Origin: CTSoil-043 sp963821235
GTDB lineage: Bacteria; Chloroflexota; Limnocylindria; Limnocylindrales; CSP1-4
Reading direction: 5' to 3'
DNA: 64,000 nucleotides
Assembly (NCBI GenBank): GCA_963821235.1
Contig: CAWGCS010000001.1
Coordinates: 1,798,001-1,862,000, forward strand
Shown: in pieces, positions 1 through 9,603 of the stretch
How the letters are laid out: every line of letters begins with the position of its first letter
Position numbering within the stretch: the first letter of the stretch is position 1
Position numbers and translations under genes: made by a program
The notes under the pieces: model-generated
What the model was told of the DNA's origin: nothing
Database searches by the model: none
The model's input: the letters and a program-made list of their open reading frames with translations, nothing else

Positions 1-220
1 GCTGATGCGGGCGGCTGGGACGGCGCCGCGCACGCTTGCGCAACCCGGATCGCACGGCCCTCAGGGGGCGCGCCGACCGAGCGTGGTCCTGGCGCGCCAT
101 CACCCCCGATCTCCCAGCTCGTGATCGAGGGCCCACACGCAGTCCACACGGGAGGAGCATCACGAACCGACGCCGGAAATCGAGCAACGCTTGGATGACC
201 CTGGACGAGGAGGCTATTTG

Positions 221-1565
221 ATGCGATTCCATCGACGCGCCGCGACCCTCCTGGGCATCGTGGCGATCGTGGCTGGCGCCTGCACGAGCGGCAGCAGCCC
301 CACACCCAGTCCCGCGACGGCGCCGCCCGAGAGCGCCGCGCCAACTGCCACCGCCGCCCCGTCGGCCACTCCGGCCGCGGTGGAGATCACCTGGTACCAC
401 ATCCAGAACAACGATCCGGGCCTCAGCCTGTGGAAGGCCCTCGCCGACGAGTACATGGCGGCGCACCAGAACGTCAAGGTCAACATCCAGGTCCTCGAGA
501 ACGAGGCGTTCAAGACCAAGCTGACGACCCTGCTCCAGCAGGGCGACGTGCCCGACCTGTTCCAGACGTGGGGCGGTGGCGGCCTTCGCCAGCAGGTCGA
601 AGCCGGCCTGGTCAAGGACATCAGCGCCGACATCGCGCCCTGGAAGGACACGATCAACGCGGGCGCCCTCAGCATGTACCAGGTCGACGGCAAGAACTAC
701 GGGGTCCCGTTCGACCTCGGCCTCGTCGGCTTCTGGTACAACACGAAGTCGTTCGCGGACGCCGGCATCACCAAGCTGCCCGCGACGTGGGATGAGTTCC
801 TCACGACCGTCAAGACGCTGAAGGCCAAGGGCATCACCCCGATCGCCCTGGCCGGCAAGGACACCTGGACCGGCGCCTTCTACTGGGCATACCTCGCCGT
901 CCGCTCGTGCGGCAAGGCCGGGATGGAGAAGGCGGTCGTCAGCGGGGACTGGACCGATCCCGTGCTTCGTCAAGGCCGGCGAGCTGTTCAAGCAGCTCAT
1001 CGATCTCGAGCCCTTCCAGGAAGGCTTCCTGGCAGCTCCATGGGACGGCGCCGGCAGCGGCGCGGCCGCGATGGCGACCTACAACGGCGCCATCCAGCTG
1101 ATGGGCCAGTGGCTCCCGGGCACGGTCAACGCCAACTCGGGCGGCAGCCGGGCGATGGGCGAGGGCCTTGGCTGGTTCCCGTTCCCGGCGGTGGAAGGCG
1201 GCGCCGGCGATCCGTTCGACGGCCTCGGCGGCGGCAACGGCTTCGCCGTCGGCAAGGACGCGCCGCCGGAGACGGTCGACTTCCTGCACTACCTGGTCAG
1301 CCTCGACGCCGCGAATCGGTGGGGCGCCCTCAACTCGGGCATCCTCCCGACGACCAACGGCTCCGAGGCGTCGACGACCGACCCGATGCTGTCGCTGGTG
1401 CTGGAGGGCCGCGCCAAGGCGAAGTTCGTCCAGCTGTACCTCGATCAGGCAACGACGCCGGAGCTCGGCGGGGCGATCAACGAAGCGGTCGCCACCCTGT
1501 ACGCTGGGACCGGCACACCGCAATCGGTGGCCGAGGCCATCAACGCCGCCGCCGCCGGCCAGTAG
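221..1565 (+). CDS. Sugar ABC transporter substrate-binding lipoprotein (one frameshift)
   Basis: Extracytoplasmic solute-binding protein (family 1) that would capture a sugar and deliver it to the two permeases downstream. Residues 1-21 form a lipoprotein signal with lipobox AGAC (Cys21), followed by a Ser/Pro/Thr/Ala linker to about residue 55 and then the binding fold (ITWYHIQNND, FDLGLVGFWYN). The start is chosen because GAGGAGG lies 8 bases before the ATG. The frame breaks near 959-962: one extra C in GATCCC; without it the protein reads DPCFVKAGELFKQLIDL and continues in the next frame to the stop at 1565, giving about 447 aa. The substrate is unknown; the adjacent GH3 enzyme suggests a beta-linked oligosaccharide. 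A TTGCGCAA palindrome at 36-43 is the only operator-like site seen upstream and is weak. Confidence 0.85.
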
Positions 1566-1583
1566 TCCAACCTGGACCCAGCA

Positions 1584-1617
1584 GTGAATGGGCCGGCCCG
1601 GACGCCGGCCCATTCAC
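1584..1617 (+). promoter_or_regulatory. Perfect intercistronic stem-loop between binding protein and permease
   Basis: A 14-bp perfect inverted repeat (GTGAATGGGCCGGC and its complement) with a 6-base loop occupies most of the gap between the binding-protein stop and the first permease. There is no T-tract after it. In sugar ABC operons such hairpins commonly stabilise or attenuate the mRNA so that the binding protein is made in excess; that role is inferred. Confidence 0.6.
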
Positions 1618-1625
1618 GTGACTGA

Positions 1626-2561
1626 GTGATCAACGTGGCGACTGCCGTCGGCTCCCGTTCCCGCACCGGCCGGAACCGGCGCGCGTGGAGCGTCGCCGGG
1701 CTGTTCATGCTCCCGGCGCTGGCGCTGTACGCCCTGTTCGTCCTGTTCCCGATCGTCCAGGCCGCGCGTTTCAGCCTGTACGACTGGAACGGGCTCGAGG
1801 CGCTCGACCAGTTCATCGGGCTCGCCAACTTCCAGCGTGCGCTGGCCGACCCGGTCTTCCTCGGCGCGGTCAGTCACAACGCCTTCATCGTCATCCTGTC
1901 GCTGGTCGTCCAGATCCCGTTCGCGCTCGGCCTCGCGCTGATGCTGAACCGCCGGTTCCGGGGCCGGGCCGTCCTGCGCCTGATCTTCTTCGCCCCGTAC
2001 GTCATCGCCGAGGTCATCACCGCGATCGTCTGGAACCTGCTCCTCCAGCCCAACGGGCTGGCCGAGCACCTCCTGACCGCGATCGGCCTGGGGGACGCCT
2101 ACCACCCCTGGCTGGCCGACCCTCACACCGTCCTCATCGCCCTCTTCTTCGTCATCACGTGGAAGTACTTCGGCTTCCACATGATCCTGCTGCTGGCCGG
2201 CCTCCAGGGGATCCCGCGCGAGGTGGAGGAGGCGGCCGCCATCGACGGCGCGTCGCGCTGGCAGGGGATCCGCTACGTGACCCTGCCCCTGCTCGGCCCG
2301 ACCATCCGGGTATCGGTGTTCCTGTCGATCGTCGGGTCGCTCCAGCTGTTCGACCTCGTGTGGGTGACGACCCGCGGTGGCCCGGTGAACGCCTCCAACA
2401 CGATGGCGGTCTACATGTTCGACCGGGGCTTCGTGCGCTTCCAGTTCGGCTACGGGAGCGCCGTCGCCGTGATCCTGTTCCTCATCTGCTTCGTCCTGGC
2501 GCTCGCCTACCAGCGCTGGGTCCTGCGGCGCGACACGGAGGGGGCCACCACCTATGGCTGA
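1626..2561 (+). CDS. Sugar ABC transporter permease (MalF/LacF type)
   Basis: Inner-membrane permease of a carbohydrate-uptake ABC system, 311 aa, GTG start. It shows about six hydrophobic segments, beginning near residue 25 (LFMLPALALYALFVLFPIV), and the cytoplasmic EAA loop (EAAAIDGASRWQGIRYVTLP, around residues 200-220) that docks the ATPase. It follows the binding protein after the hairpin and overlaps the start of the second permease by 8 bases, so it is translationally coupled. No ATPase gene is present nearby; a shared MsmX/UgpC-like ATPase elsewhere is expected for such systems. Confidence 0.9.
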   Translation: MINVATAVGSRSRTGRNRRAWSVAGLFMLPALALYALFVLFPIVQAARFSLYDWNGLEALDQFIGLANFQRALADPVFLGAVSHNAFIVILSLVVQIPFALGLALMLNRRFRGRAVLRLIFFAPYVIAEVITAIVWNLLLQPNGLAEHLLTAIGLGDAYHPWLADPHTVLIALFFVITWKYFGFHMILLLAGLQGIPREVEEAAAIDGASRWQGIRYVTLPLLGPTIRVSVFLSIVGSLQLFDLVWVTTRGGPVNASNTMAVYMFDRGFVRFQFGYGSAVAVILFLICFVLALAYQRWVLRRDTEGATTYG

Positions 2562-3454
2562 TCCGACGACCGTGCGCGAGTCGGCCGCCGTCGGGGACCG
2601 TCGCGCCGGCCCCGCCGCGCTGCGTCCGAGTCCGCCGGATCGCGGGCACCGCCCTGCGCTACACGGTGCTGCTCGCGGTCACCGCTGTCATCGTCGTCCC
2701 GGTCGTGTACGCGGTGCTCAGCGGCTTCCGCGACGCCCCGCAGCTGGCGGCCAACCCGGTCGGCCTGCCGGACCCGTGGGTGTGGACCAACTACACCGAC
2801 TCGCTCACCGAGCCCACCTTCTGGGTCCAGCTCCGCAACAGCGCCGTCGTCGCCGGCCTCTCGACGATCGTCGTCGTCCTCTTCGCGGCCCTCGCGGCGT
2901 TCGTCATCGCCCGACGCGAGTTCCCGGGCCGCGAGGTTGCCTACACGCTGTTCACGCTGGGCCTGCTGTTCCCGGTCACGGTCGCGATCCTGCCGCTGCT
3001 CATCCTCGTCCGCGACCTCGGGTTGCTCGACAACCCGCTCGGCCTGGCGCTGCCGGAGGCGGCCTTCGGCCTGCCGCTGACGATCATCATCCTGCGGCCG
3101 TTCTTCCGGAGCATCCCGATGGAGCTCGAGGACGCCGCCGCGATCGACGGCTGCGGCCCGCTCGGCTTCTTCTTCCGGGTCCTGCTGCCGCTGTCGCGGC
3201 CGGCGCTGGTCACCGTCGCGGTGCTGGCGATCGTGTCCAGCTGGAACCAGTTCCTGCTGCCCCTGGTGATGCTCTCGAGCGAGTCGAACTGGACGCTCCC
3301 CCTGGGCGTCACCAACTTCAGCACGCAGTACACCACCGACACCGCGCGCATCCTCGCCTACACCTCGCTGGCGCTCATCCCGGCGCTCGCGTTCTACCTG
3401 GTCGCCGAACGCCAGCTCGTCGGCGGGCTGACGTCGGGCGCGGTCAAGGGGTGA
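2554..3454 (+). CDS. Sugar ABC transporter permease (MalG type, one frameshift)
   Basis: Partner permease of the importer. The ATG at 2554 overlaps the preceding gene and starts MADPTTVRESAAVGDRR. The conserved body (LRYTVLLAVTAVIVVPVVY, then the EAA loop LEDAAAIDGCGPLGFFFRVL, ending LTSGAVKG) lies one frame later, so one extra base falls somewhere in 2600-2640. Removing it gives about 299 aa, the normal MalG-type length. No ATG, GTG or TTG exists in the second frame upstream of the conserved part, which argues against a separate start. About six membrane segments are visible. It most likely pairs with the MalF-type permease as a heterodimer. Confidence 0.82.
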
Positions 3455-3522
3455 GGTGATGGCTTCGCCCGTGCCCGGGTCCTGCCCGGACGCCTGAGAT
3501 GAACCAGCAGGAGAAGGGACCC

Positions 3523-5898
3523 ATGCGGACCGCCCAGCCCTACCTCGATCACGCAGCGCCCGTGGACGTCCGCGTCGCCGATCTCCTGGCCCGGATGACC
3601 CCGGTCGAGAAGGTCGCCCAGCTGGGCTCCACCTGGGCCTTCGAGCTGGTGCCCGACGGCCAGGTGGACCGGGGGCGCCTGGCCGAGCTCGTCGGCAACG
3701 GCGTGGGGGAGATCACCCGGCTCGCCGGCTCGACCAACCTCCGGGCCACGGACGTCGCCCGGGCTGGCAACGAGATCCAGCGCTTCCTGGTGGAGGAGAC
3801 GCGCCTCGGGATTCCGACCATCTTCCACGAGGAGACGCTCCACGGGCTCGTGGCCCGCGACGCGCCGTGCTTCCAGCAGGCGATCGGGGCGGCGGCGAGC
3901 TGGGACCCCGATGTCGTCACGGCGATGGCGGGCACCATCGGGCGGCGGATGCGGGCGACTGGGGCGCGCCACGCCCTGGCCCCCGTCCTGGACATCACGA
4001 GCGATCCGCGCTGGGGCCGGATCGAGGAGACGTACGGGGAGGACCCGTACCTGGCGGCGGCCATGGGCATGGCCTACATCCGGGGCATCCAGGGCAGCGG
4101 CGCCGACGGGGGCGTGATCGCCACCGGCAAGCACCTGGTGGGCCACGGCCTCGCCGAGGGTGGCCGGAACCAGAACCCGGCCCACGTCGGGGCCCGCGAG
4201 CTGCGGGACGAGCAGCTGTTCCCCTTCGAGGCCGCGGTTCGGGAGGCCGGCCTGGCGTCCGTCATGCCGGCCTATGGCGAGGTCGACGGCGTGCCCTGCC
4301 ATGCCTCCCGCGAGCTCTTCACGGAGATCCTGCGCGACGAGTGGGGCTTCGACGGGCTGGTCGCCTCCGACTATCACGGGATCGAGATGATCTCCAGCCA
4401 GCACCATCTCACCCCGCTGCTCGTCAGGGCCGGGGCCATGGCCCTGGCGGCCGGCGTGGACCTGGAGCTGCCGGGAACGGCGGCCTACGGCGACCGGCTC
4501 CTCGAGGCGATCGACGCAGGGCTGGTCGACGAGGCGCTGCTCGACGCGGCCGTGGCCCGCGTGCTGCGCGCCAAGTTCCGCCTCGGGCTCTTCGAGAATC
4601 CGTACGTCGTGGCGCCCTCACGAGGCGGAGATGGCCGCCCTCGAGGCCGAGGAGCTGGCGGTCGCCCAGGAGCTCGCGCGGCGCTCGCTCGTGCTGGTCG
4701 AGAACGACGGCATCCTGCCGCTCGCCGCGAGCATCCGTCGCCTCGCCGTCATCGGAGGCGAGCGCGTCCAGCGCCCGCGAGCTGCTCGGCGACTACAGCC
4801 ACCTCGTCCACCTGGCCACGCTCCGCGAGATGCGGGCGAGCGGGAACGCGTTCGGGGTTGACGGTCCACGACGACGAGGTCGTGGTCGTGGACGAGCTCA
4901 CCGGGCGGCGGACGATCCTCGACGCGCTTCGCGAGCGCCTGGCGCACGTCGACGTGCGGCACGCCCGGGGAGCCGGCGTCCGCGACGGCTCCGACGACGA
5001 CCTCGCCGAGGCGGTCGCGGCCGCTCGCGGGGCCGACGTCGCCGTCGTCGTCCTGGGCGAGCGCTCGGGGCTGACCGACGACGCCACGACGGGCGAAGCC
5101 CGGGACCGCCGCGAGCTCGGCTTCTTCGGCCGCCAGCAGGAGCTGCTCGAGGCCGTCGTGGCGACGGGTACGCCCGTGGTCCTGGTGGTCGTGAGCGGAC
5201 GCCCCCTGGCCATCGAGTGGGCGGCCAGCCATTGCGCTGCGATCGTGCTGGCATGGGTGCCCGGCGATTCGGGCCCGGAGGCGATCGCGGACGCGCTCGT
5301 CGGCGCGTACAGCCCCGGCGGCAAGCTGCCGGTCACGGTGCCGCGCCACGTCGGACAGGTGCCGCTCTCGTACCGCCACCACCCGTCGGGCGGCCAGTCA
5401 CAGTGGAAGGTGGACTACGTCGACGGCGCGTCCTCGCCGCTCTGGCCCTTCGGCTTCGGCCGCTCCTACACCTCGTTCGAGCTCTGCGACCTGCGCCTGG
5501 AGAGCGCGCTCGGCGGCGCCCGGCTGGCGACCGAGGGCGGCGAGCTGGTGGTCCGCGTCGACGTGGCGAACGTCGGCGAGCGTCACGGGGACGAGGTCGT
5601 CCAGCTCTATGTTCGGGACGAGGAGGCGAGCGTCGGGCGGCCGATGCTGGAGCTGCTGGCGTTCCGGCGCGTCGGCCTCGCGCCGGGCGAGCGGGCGACC
5701 GTCGCCTTCCGCATCCGGTCCGAGCAGCTCGCCTACACCGGCATCGACCTCCGCCGGGTCGTCGAGCCAGGCTTCGTCAGCCTGCACCTGGGCACCTCCT
5801 CGGCGGACCTCCCCCTGTCGGCGCGCGTGGAGCTCGTCGGGCCCGTGGTCGGGGCGGCGCAGCGCGAGCACTACCTGACCGAGTCCTCGCTGGCCTGA
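3523..5898 (+). CDS. Glycoside hydrolase family 3 beta-glycosidase (three frameshifts)
   Basis: Cytoplasmic GH3 enzyme (beta-glucosidase or beta-xylosidase type), no signal peptide, about 790 aa after correction. The N-terminal barrel shows KHLVGHG and the nucleophile motif VASDYHGIEM; the GH3 C-domain follows, then a fibronectin-III-like domain (VVRVDVANVGERHGDEVVQL). I prefer the ATG at 3523, which has AGGAG/AAGGG before it, over the ATG at 3499, which has no ribosome site. The frame changes three times, each needing removal of one base: near 4615-4619 (restoring APHEAEMAALEAEE), in 4750-4775 (restoring ARELLGDYSHLVHLATLREM) and at 4858-4859 (restoring GNAFGVTVHDDE). Neighbours suggest it hydrolyses the sugar imported by the ABC system. 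Confidence 0.85.
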   Translation: MRTAQPYLDHAAPVDVRVADLLARMTPVEKVAQLGSTWAFELVPDGQVDRGRLAELVGNGVGEITRLAGSTNLRATDVARAGNEIQRFLVEETRLGIPTIFHEETLHGLVARDAPCFQQAIGAAASWDPDVVTAMAGTIGRRMRATGARHALAPVLDITSDPRWGRIEETYGEDPYLAAAMGMAYIRGIQGSGADGGVIATGKHLVGHGLAEGGRNQNPAHVGARELRDEQLFPFEAAVREAGLASVMPAYGEVDGVPCHASRELFTEILRDEWGFDGLVASDYHGIEMISSQHHLTPLLVRAGAMALAAGVDLELPGTAAYGDRLLEAIDAGLVDEALLDAAVARVLRAKFRLGLFENPYVVAPSRGGDGRPRGRGAGGRPGARAALARAGRERRHPAARREHPSPRRHRRRARPAPASCSATTATSSTWPRSARCGRAGTRSGLTVHDDEVVVVDELTGRRTILDALRERLAHVDVRHARGAGVRDGSDDDLAEAVAAARGADVAVVVLGERSGLTDDATTGEARDRRELGFFGRQQELLEAVVATGTPVVLVVVSGRPLAIEWAASHCAAIVLAWVPGDSGPEAIADALVGAYSPGGKLPVTVPRHVGQVPLSYRHHPSGGQSQWKVDYVDGASSPLWPFGFGRSYTSFELCDLRLESALGGARLATEGGELVVRVDVANVGERHGDEVVQLYVRDEEASVGRPMLELLAFRRVGLAPGERATVAFRIRSEQLAYTGIDLRRVVEPGFVSLHLGTSSADLPLSARVELVGPVVGAAQREHYLTESSLA

Positions 5899-5913
5899 CC
5901 CGGCATTCGGGTC
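5897..5913. terminator. Hairpin between convergent GH3 and MBL genes
   Basis: GACCCG-GCATT-CGGGTC overlaps the end of the GH3 gene and sits just before the end of the convergent MBL gene. It is short and lacks a U-tract, but its place between convergent stops suits a bidirectional terminator. Confidence 0.4.
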
Positions 5914-5918
5914 GGCTC

Positions 5919-6758
5919 CTACAGGTCTCCCGCCGCCTGGGCGAGGCCCCGGCCGAGGGCGGCGTGGACCGGCTCCGTCGGCCAGCCGAGGTAGCGGGCG
6001 GCCTCGTCGACGAGCGGATGCGGGGCATGGCCGTGCGGGAGGTGGCCCGCCGCGCGCAGCTCGGGCCACGTCCGCCGGGCGGTCTCGGCCAGGTATGCCA
6101 CTTCGCCGAGCTGGGCCTCCACGAAGTCCCGGTCGATCGGCTCGCCGTGGCCGGGCACGACCACCCCGTCGGCCAGGTCGAGGAGCATCCCCAGGGTGCC
6201 GGGCCAGTCGAGGGGGAAGGAGTCCTCGAAGCCGGGCGGCGCGCCGTGCTCCACGAGGTCGCCCGCGAAGACGGTCCCCGCATCCGGCACCCGGACCACG
6301 ATGTCGTGGTCCGTGTGACCCCGCCCGAGGTGGCGCAGCTCGACCGTGCGCCCGCCGAGATCGAGGTCGGCCGCCCCCTCGAACGTCCGGTCCGGCGGGT
6401 CGATCGGCGTCGCGGTCAGCTCGTGGGTCAGGTCGGGAACCCAGCGCACGACGTTCTCGCGCTGGGCCGGCCCGTGCTCCCGGAGCGCCTCGGCGCAGCC
6501 CGCGTGCGCCCAGATCTCGCACGGCCGGAAGGCGGCGTTGCCGAAGGCGTGGTCGAAGTGGGCGTGGGTGTTGACGACCACCCACGGCAGCCGCGTGAGG
6601 CGCCGGAGGTCCTGTCGCAGCTCGTGCGCCTGGACGAGCGTCGAGCGCGTGTCGACGAGGAGGACGCGATCGCGGCCGACGATCGCCCCGATGGTCTGGT
6701 CGAGGAAGGCATAGCGGCGGACGAAGACGCCGGCACCGACCTCACGCCAGGTGTGCAC
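5919..6758 (-). CDS. MBL-fold metallo-hydrolase
   Basis: Metallo-beta-lactamase-fold hydrolase, 279 aa. The metal-binding signature THAHFDHAFGN lies near residue 65, followed by GRGHTDHD, FAGDLV and VVPGHGEP, so all usual dinuclear-site ligands are present. It has no signal peptide and is presumably cytoplasmic. The substrate cannot be read from sequence; thioesterase, lactonase and glyoxalase-II-like activities are all possible in this fold. It lies 11 bases downstream of the ACT-domain gene on the same strand and is probably co-transcribed with it. Confidence 0.85.
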   Translation of the reverse strand: MHTWREVGAGVFVRRYAFLDQTIGAIVGRDRVLLVDTRSTLVQAHELRQDLRRLTRLPWVVVNTHAHFDHAFGNAAFRPCEIWAHAGCAEALREHGPAQRENVVRWVPDLTHELTATPIDPPDRTFEGAADLDLGGRTVELRHLGRGHTDHDIVVRVPDAGTVFAGDLVEHGAPPGFEDSFPLDWPGTLGMLLDLADGVVVPGHGEPIDRDFVEAQLGEVAYLAETARRTWPELRAAGHLPHGHAPHPLVDEAARYLGWPTEPVHAALGRGLAQAAGDL

Positions 6759-6769
6759 GGGAACCGCGG

Positions 6770-7174
6770 TCAGCCCGCGTGGATGGAGCTCAGCCCCTCG
6801 AGCGCCTTCCGGGCCGCCTCGACATCGCTGACCACGAAGCTGAACTGGGCCTGGTCACCCCAGCGCCCGATGAACAGGTGCCCGTAGATGTTGACGCCCG
6901 CCTCCGCCAGCCGGCGGGCCACCCGGGCCATCCCGCCGGGCCGGTCGTCGACCTCCACGAGGAGCGACTCGCCCTCGATGAACTCGTAGCCGCCGCGCTC
7001 GAGGATCGCTCGCGTCGCGTCGTCGTCGGCGGTCTTGAAGATCACGTGGCCGCTGTCGCCGATGCCGCCGCCACCGATGGCGCGCAGGTCGACCTGGGCC
7101 GCGGCGAGCTCCTCTGCGAGATCGGCGAGCGAGCCGGGCACGTTCGGCAGCTGGACGACGAACTGGTTGGCCAT
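6770..7174 (-). CDS. Tandem ACT-domain protein
   Basis: Stand-alone protein of 134 aa with two ACT-like units: residues 3-65 (FVVQLPNVPGSLADLAEELA) and about 70-130 (LLVEVDDRPGGMARVARRLA). ACT domains bind small ligands, usually amino acids, and regulate partners; no catalytic domain is attached. The start at 7174 is supported by an AGAGGAGGG ribosome site; reading further upstream adds only low-complexity Arg-rich sequence. First gene of a likely two-gene operon with the MBL hydrolase. Its ligand and target are unknown. Confidence 0.8.
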   Translation of the reverse strand: MANQFVVQLPNVPGSLADLAEELAAAQVDLRAIGGGGIGDSGHVIFKTADDDATRAILERGGYEFIEGESLLVEVDDRPGGMARVARRLAEAGVNIYGHLFIGRWGDQAQFSFVVSDVEAARKALEGLSSIHAG

Positions 7175-7225
7175 GGGCGGCTTCCCTCCTCTGGCGCCGG
7201 TGCGGCCGCGGCCGGGGCAGAGTCG

Positions 7226-7231
7226 ATTGTA
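7226..7231 (-). promoter_or_regulatory. Probable -10 box for the ACT/MBL operon
   Basis: TACAAT on the minus strand, 52 bases before the ACT start codon, leaving a leader of about 45 bases that carries the strong ribosome site. No clear -35 element was identified. Confidence 0.4.
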
Positions 7232-7377
7232 CGCAGCGCACCGACCGGGCGACGCGACAGGATCGCGCCGGCGCGAGACCGCGCGGTCGCGCGCGGCGCG
7301 CCTGGATCCCCGCCCGGAGGCGGGCCGGCGCACAATGCGGGCCACGAGCGACACACGAAGACGGGAGGAGCTCCGCC

Positions 7378-8835
7378 GTGACCCACGCCCTGGAGCAGGT
7401 CGAGACGTACCAGCAGTTCATCGGCGGCGAGTTCGTCGACAGCGCGGACGGGAAGACGCTCGACGTCCTCAATCCGGCCCGCGACGAGCTGATCGCGCGG
7501 GTCCCTGCGAGCGGCCAGGAGGACGTCAACCGCGCCGCCGACGCCGCCGCCAGGGCCTTCGAGACGTGGCAGAACACCACGCCCCAGGAGCGGAGCCTCC
7601 TCCTGCTGCGGATCGCCGACGCGCTCGAGGCGCGGGCCGAGGGGCTCGGCCGCCTGGAGAGCCTGAACGCCGGCAAGCCGGTCGCCTACGCCATCGACGA
7701 GATGGCGGTCTGCGTCGACCTCTTCCGCTTCTTCGCCGGCGCCTGCCGCCAGCTCGAGGGCAAGGCGGTCACCGAGTACCTGGCCGGGCACACGTCGCTG
7801 TTCCGCCGCGACCCGGTCGGCGTGGTGGCCTCCATCGCCCCATGGAACTACCCGATGTACATGGCCGCCTGGAAGCTGGGGCCCGCCCTCGCGACCGGCA
7901 ACACGGTCGTCCTCAAGCCGTCCGCCCGGACGCCGCTGACGGCCCTCACCTTCGCCAGGATCGCCGCCGAGTTCCTGCCGCCCGGCGTCCTCAACGTCCT
8001 CTCGGGGAGCGGGGCGGAGATGGGCGACTTCCTGGTCACCCATCCGAAGGTCAGGATGATCTCCATCACCGGCGACACGGCGACCGGCAAGCGGGTCGCG
8101 CGGCTCGCCGCGGACGGCGTCAAGCGGCTCCACCTCGAGCTCGGCGGCAAGGCGCCCGTCGTCGTCTTCGACGATGCCGACCTGGACCTCGCGGCAGAGA
8201 CGGTCAAGTCGGCCGGCTACTGGAACTCCGGCCAGGACTGCACGGCGGCCTGCCGGGTCATCGCCGGCCCGAAGGTGCACGACGCCTTCCTCGACCGGCT
8301 GGCCGACCAGGTCCGCTCGATCGCCTGGGGCGACCCGGCCGACGGCGGCGAGATCGACATGGGCTCCCTCATCGCCCAGGCCCAGGCCGACAAGGTCGAG
8401 GGGATGGTCGGTCGCGCCATCGAGGCGCCCGGCGTCCGGCTCGTCGTGGGGGGCAAGCGACCGGTCCGCGCCGGGGCCTACTTCGAGCCGACGCTGATCG
8501 CCGGCCCGGACCAGCGCTCCGAGATCATCCAGGACGAGGTCTTCGGGCCGGTCGTCACGGTCCAGCGCTTCGCCGACGAGGACGAGGCGGTGCGCTGGGC
8601 GAACGACGTGAAGTTCGGGCTCGCCTCGTCCGTCTTCACCGGGAGCATCGGCCGGGCGATGCGCATGGCCAAGGCCCTCCAGTTCGGGACCGTCTGGATC
8701 AACGAGCACTTCACCCTGACCTCGGAGACGCCGCACGGCGGCATGAAGGAGTCAGGATGGGGCAAGGACGGCTCGATGTACGCCCTGGAGGACTACACGG
8801 TCGTCAAGAACGTGATGATCAACACCGCCGTCTAG
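7378..8835 (+). CDS. Aldehyde dehydrogenase, gamma-aminobutyraldehyde type (PatD-like)
   Basis: NAD(P)-dependent aldehyde dehydrogenase, 485 aa, GTG start with GGAGGAG about 9 bases before it. Visible: SIAPWNYPMYM, the general base in LHLELGGKAPV, the nucleophile Cys in SGQDCTAAC, and the end ESGWGKDGSMYALEDYTVVK. That C-terminal motif closely resembles PatD/YdcW, which oxidises 4-aminobutanal to GABA in putrescine breakdown; betaine-aldehyde dehydrogenases are the alternative. The class-III aminotransferase at 50.5 kb could act in the same route. A CACAAT at 7331-7336 may be its -10 box. Confidence 0.85.
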   Translation: MTHALEQVETYQQFIGGEFVDSADGKTLDVLNPARDELIARVPASGQEDVNRAADAAARAFETWQNTTPQERSLLLLRIADALEARAEGLGRLESLNAGKPVAYAIDEMAVCVDLFRFFAGACRQLEGKAVTEYLAGHTSLFRRDPVGVVASIAPWNYPMYMAAWKLGPALATGNTVVLKPSARTPLTALTFARIAAEFLPPGVLNVLSGSGAEMGDFLVTHPKVRMISITGDTATGKRVARLAADGVKRLHLELGGKAPVVVFDDADLDLAAETVKSAGYWNSGQDCTAACRVIAGPKVHDAFLDRLADQVRSIAWGDPADGGEIDMGSLIAQAQADKVEGMVGRAIEAPGVRLVVGGKRPVRAGAYFEPTLIAGPDQRSEIIQDEVFGPVVTVQRFADEDEAVRWANDVKFGLASSVFTGSIGRAMRMAKALQFGTVWINEHFTLTSETPHGGMKESGWGKDGSMYALEDYTVVKNVMINTAV

Positions 8836-8851
8836 CGAGCAGGCCCGGTCC

Positions 8852-9595
8852 GTGGCGGACGCCCGGATCCCGATCGACGATCGCACCCGCGTCCTGGTCC
8901 TGACCGGGGCCGGCATCTCCGCGGAGAGCGGCCTCGCCACGTTCCGGGGCGGCGGCGGGCTGTGGGCCGGCCACCCGGTCGAGCGGGTCGCCTCGCCGGC
9001 CGGCTTCAGCGCCGACCCGGAGCTCGTGTGGCGCTTCTACTCGATGCGCCGGCGCGACGCGGCGGCGGCGGAGCCGAACGCGGCCCACAGGGCGCTCGTC
9101 GCCCTGGAGGAGCGCCTGGGCGACCGCTTCCTCCTTGCCACCCAGAACGTCGACGGGCTCCATCAGCGGGCGGGCAGCGTCCGCGTGGTGGAGGTCCACG
9201 GCTCGCTCTGGCGGACGCGCTGCAGCCGGTGCCTCCGCCCGCCCTTCGACGACGCGCGGTTCCCGATCGAGCCGCCCCTCCCGCGTTGCGCGTGCGGCGC
9301 CCTGCTGCGGCCGGACATCGTCTGGTTCGGAGAGCTCCTGGACCGCTCGACCACGAGCCGCGTGGATCGCTTCATGCGCGAGGCGGACCGCGCCCGCGAT
9401 CCCTTCGTCTTCCTGGCCGTCGGGACGTCCGGCAACGTCTATCCGGCCGCGGGATACGTCGACGCGGCACGCTGGCACGGTGCCGAGTCGTGGCTCGCCA
9501 ACCTCGATCCGGCTGAGAACCGGGGCGCCTTCGACCACGTCGTGCAGGGCCCGGCGGGAACGACCCTGCCGGGGCTCCTGGGTGTCGCCGGGTAG
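8852..9595 (+). CDS. cobB: Sir2-family NAD-dependent protein deacylase
   Basis: Sirtuin, 247 aa, GTG start, 16 bases after the aldehyde dehydrogenase and probably in its transcript. NAD-binding GAGISAESGLATFRG, TQNVDGLHQRAG and the catalytic His in VVEVHGSLW are intact; zinc ligands are the Cys pairs CSRC and CAC. Tyr63 and Arg66 (FYSMRR) form the YxxR pair that marks class III sirtuins (SIRT5, E. coli CobB) able to remove succinyl and malonyl as well as acetyl groups from lysine. It would couple NAD status to protein acylation in the cytoplasm. Confidence 0.92.
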   Translation: MADARIPIDDRTRVLVLTGAGISAESGLATFRGGGGLWAGHPVERVASPAGFSADPELVWRFYSMRRRDAAAAEPNAAHRALVALEERLGDRFLLATQNVDGLHQRAGSVRVVEVHGSLWRTRCSRCLRPPFDDARFPIEPPLPRCACGALLRPDIVWFGELLDRSTTSRVDRFMREADRARDPFVFLAVGTSGNVYPAAGYVDAARWHGAESWLANLDPAENRGAFDHVVQGPAGTTLPGLLGVAG

Positions 9596-9603
9596 TCGGC
9601 GAC

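Noticed and set aside
36..43. LacI-type operator TTGCGCAA upstream of the sugar operon
   Set aside because: A single 8-base palindrome in GC-rich DNA, without a regulator gene or a second site, is too weak to annotate.
4618..4862. GH3 gene split into separate genes
   Set aside because: All frame segments align in order with one GH3 protein, and each junction is repaired by removing a single base.
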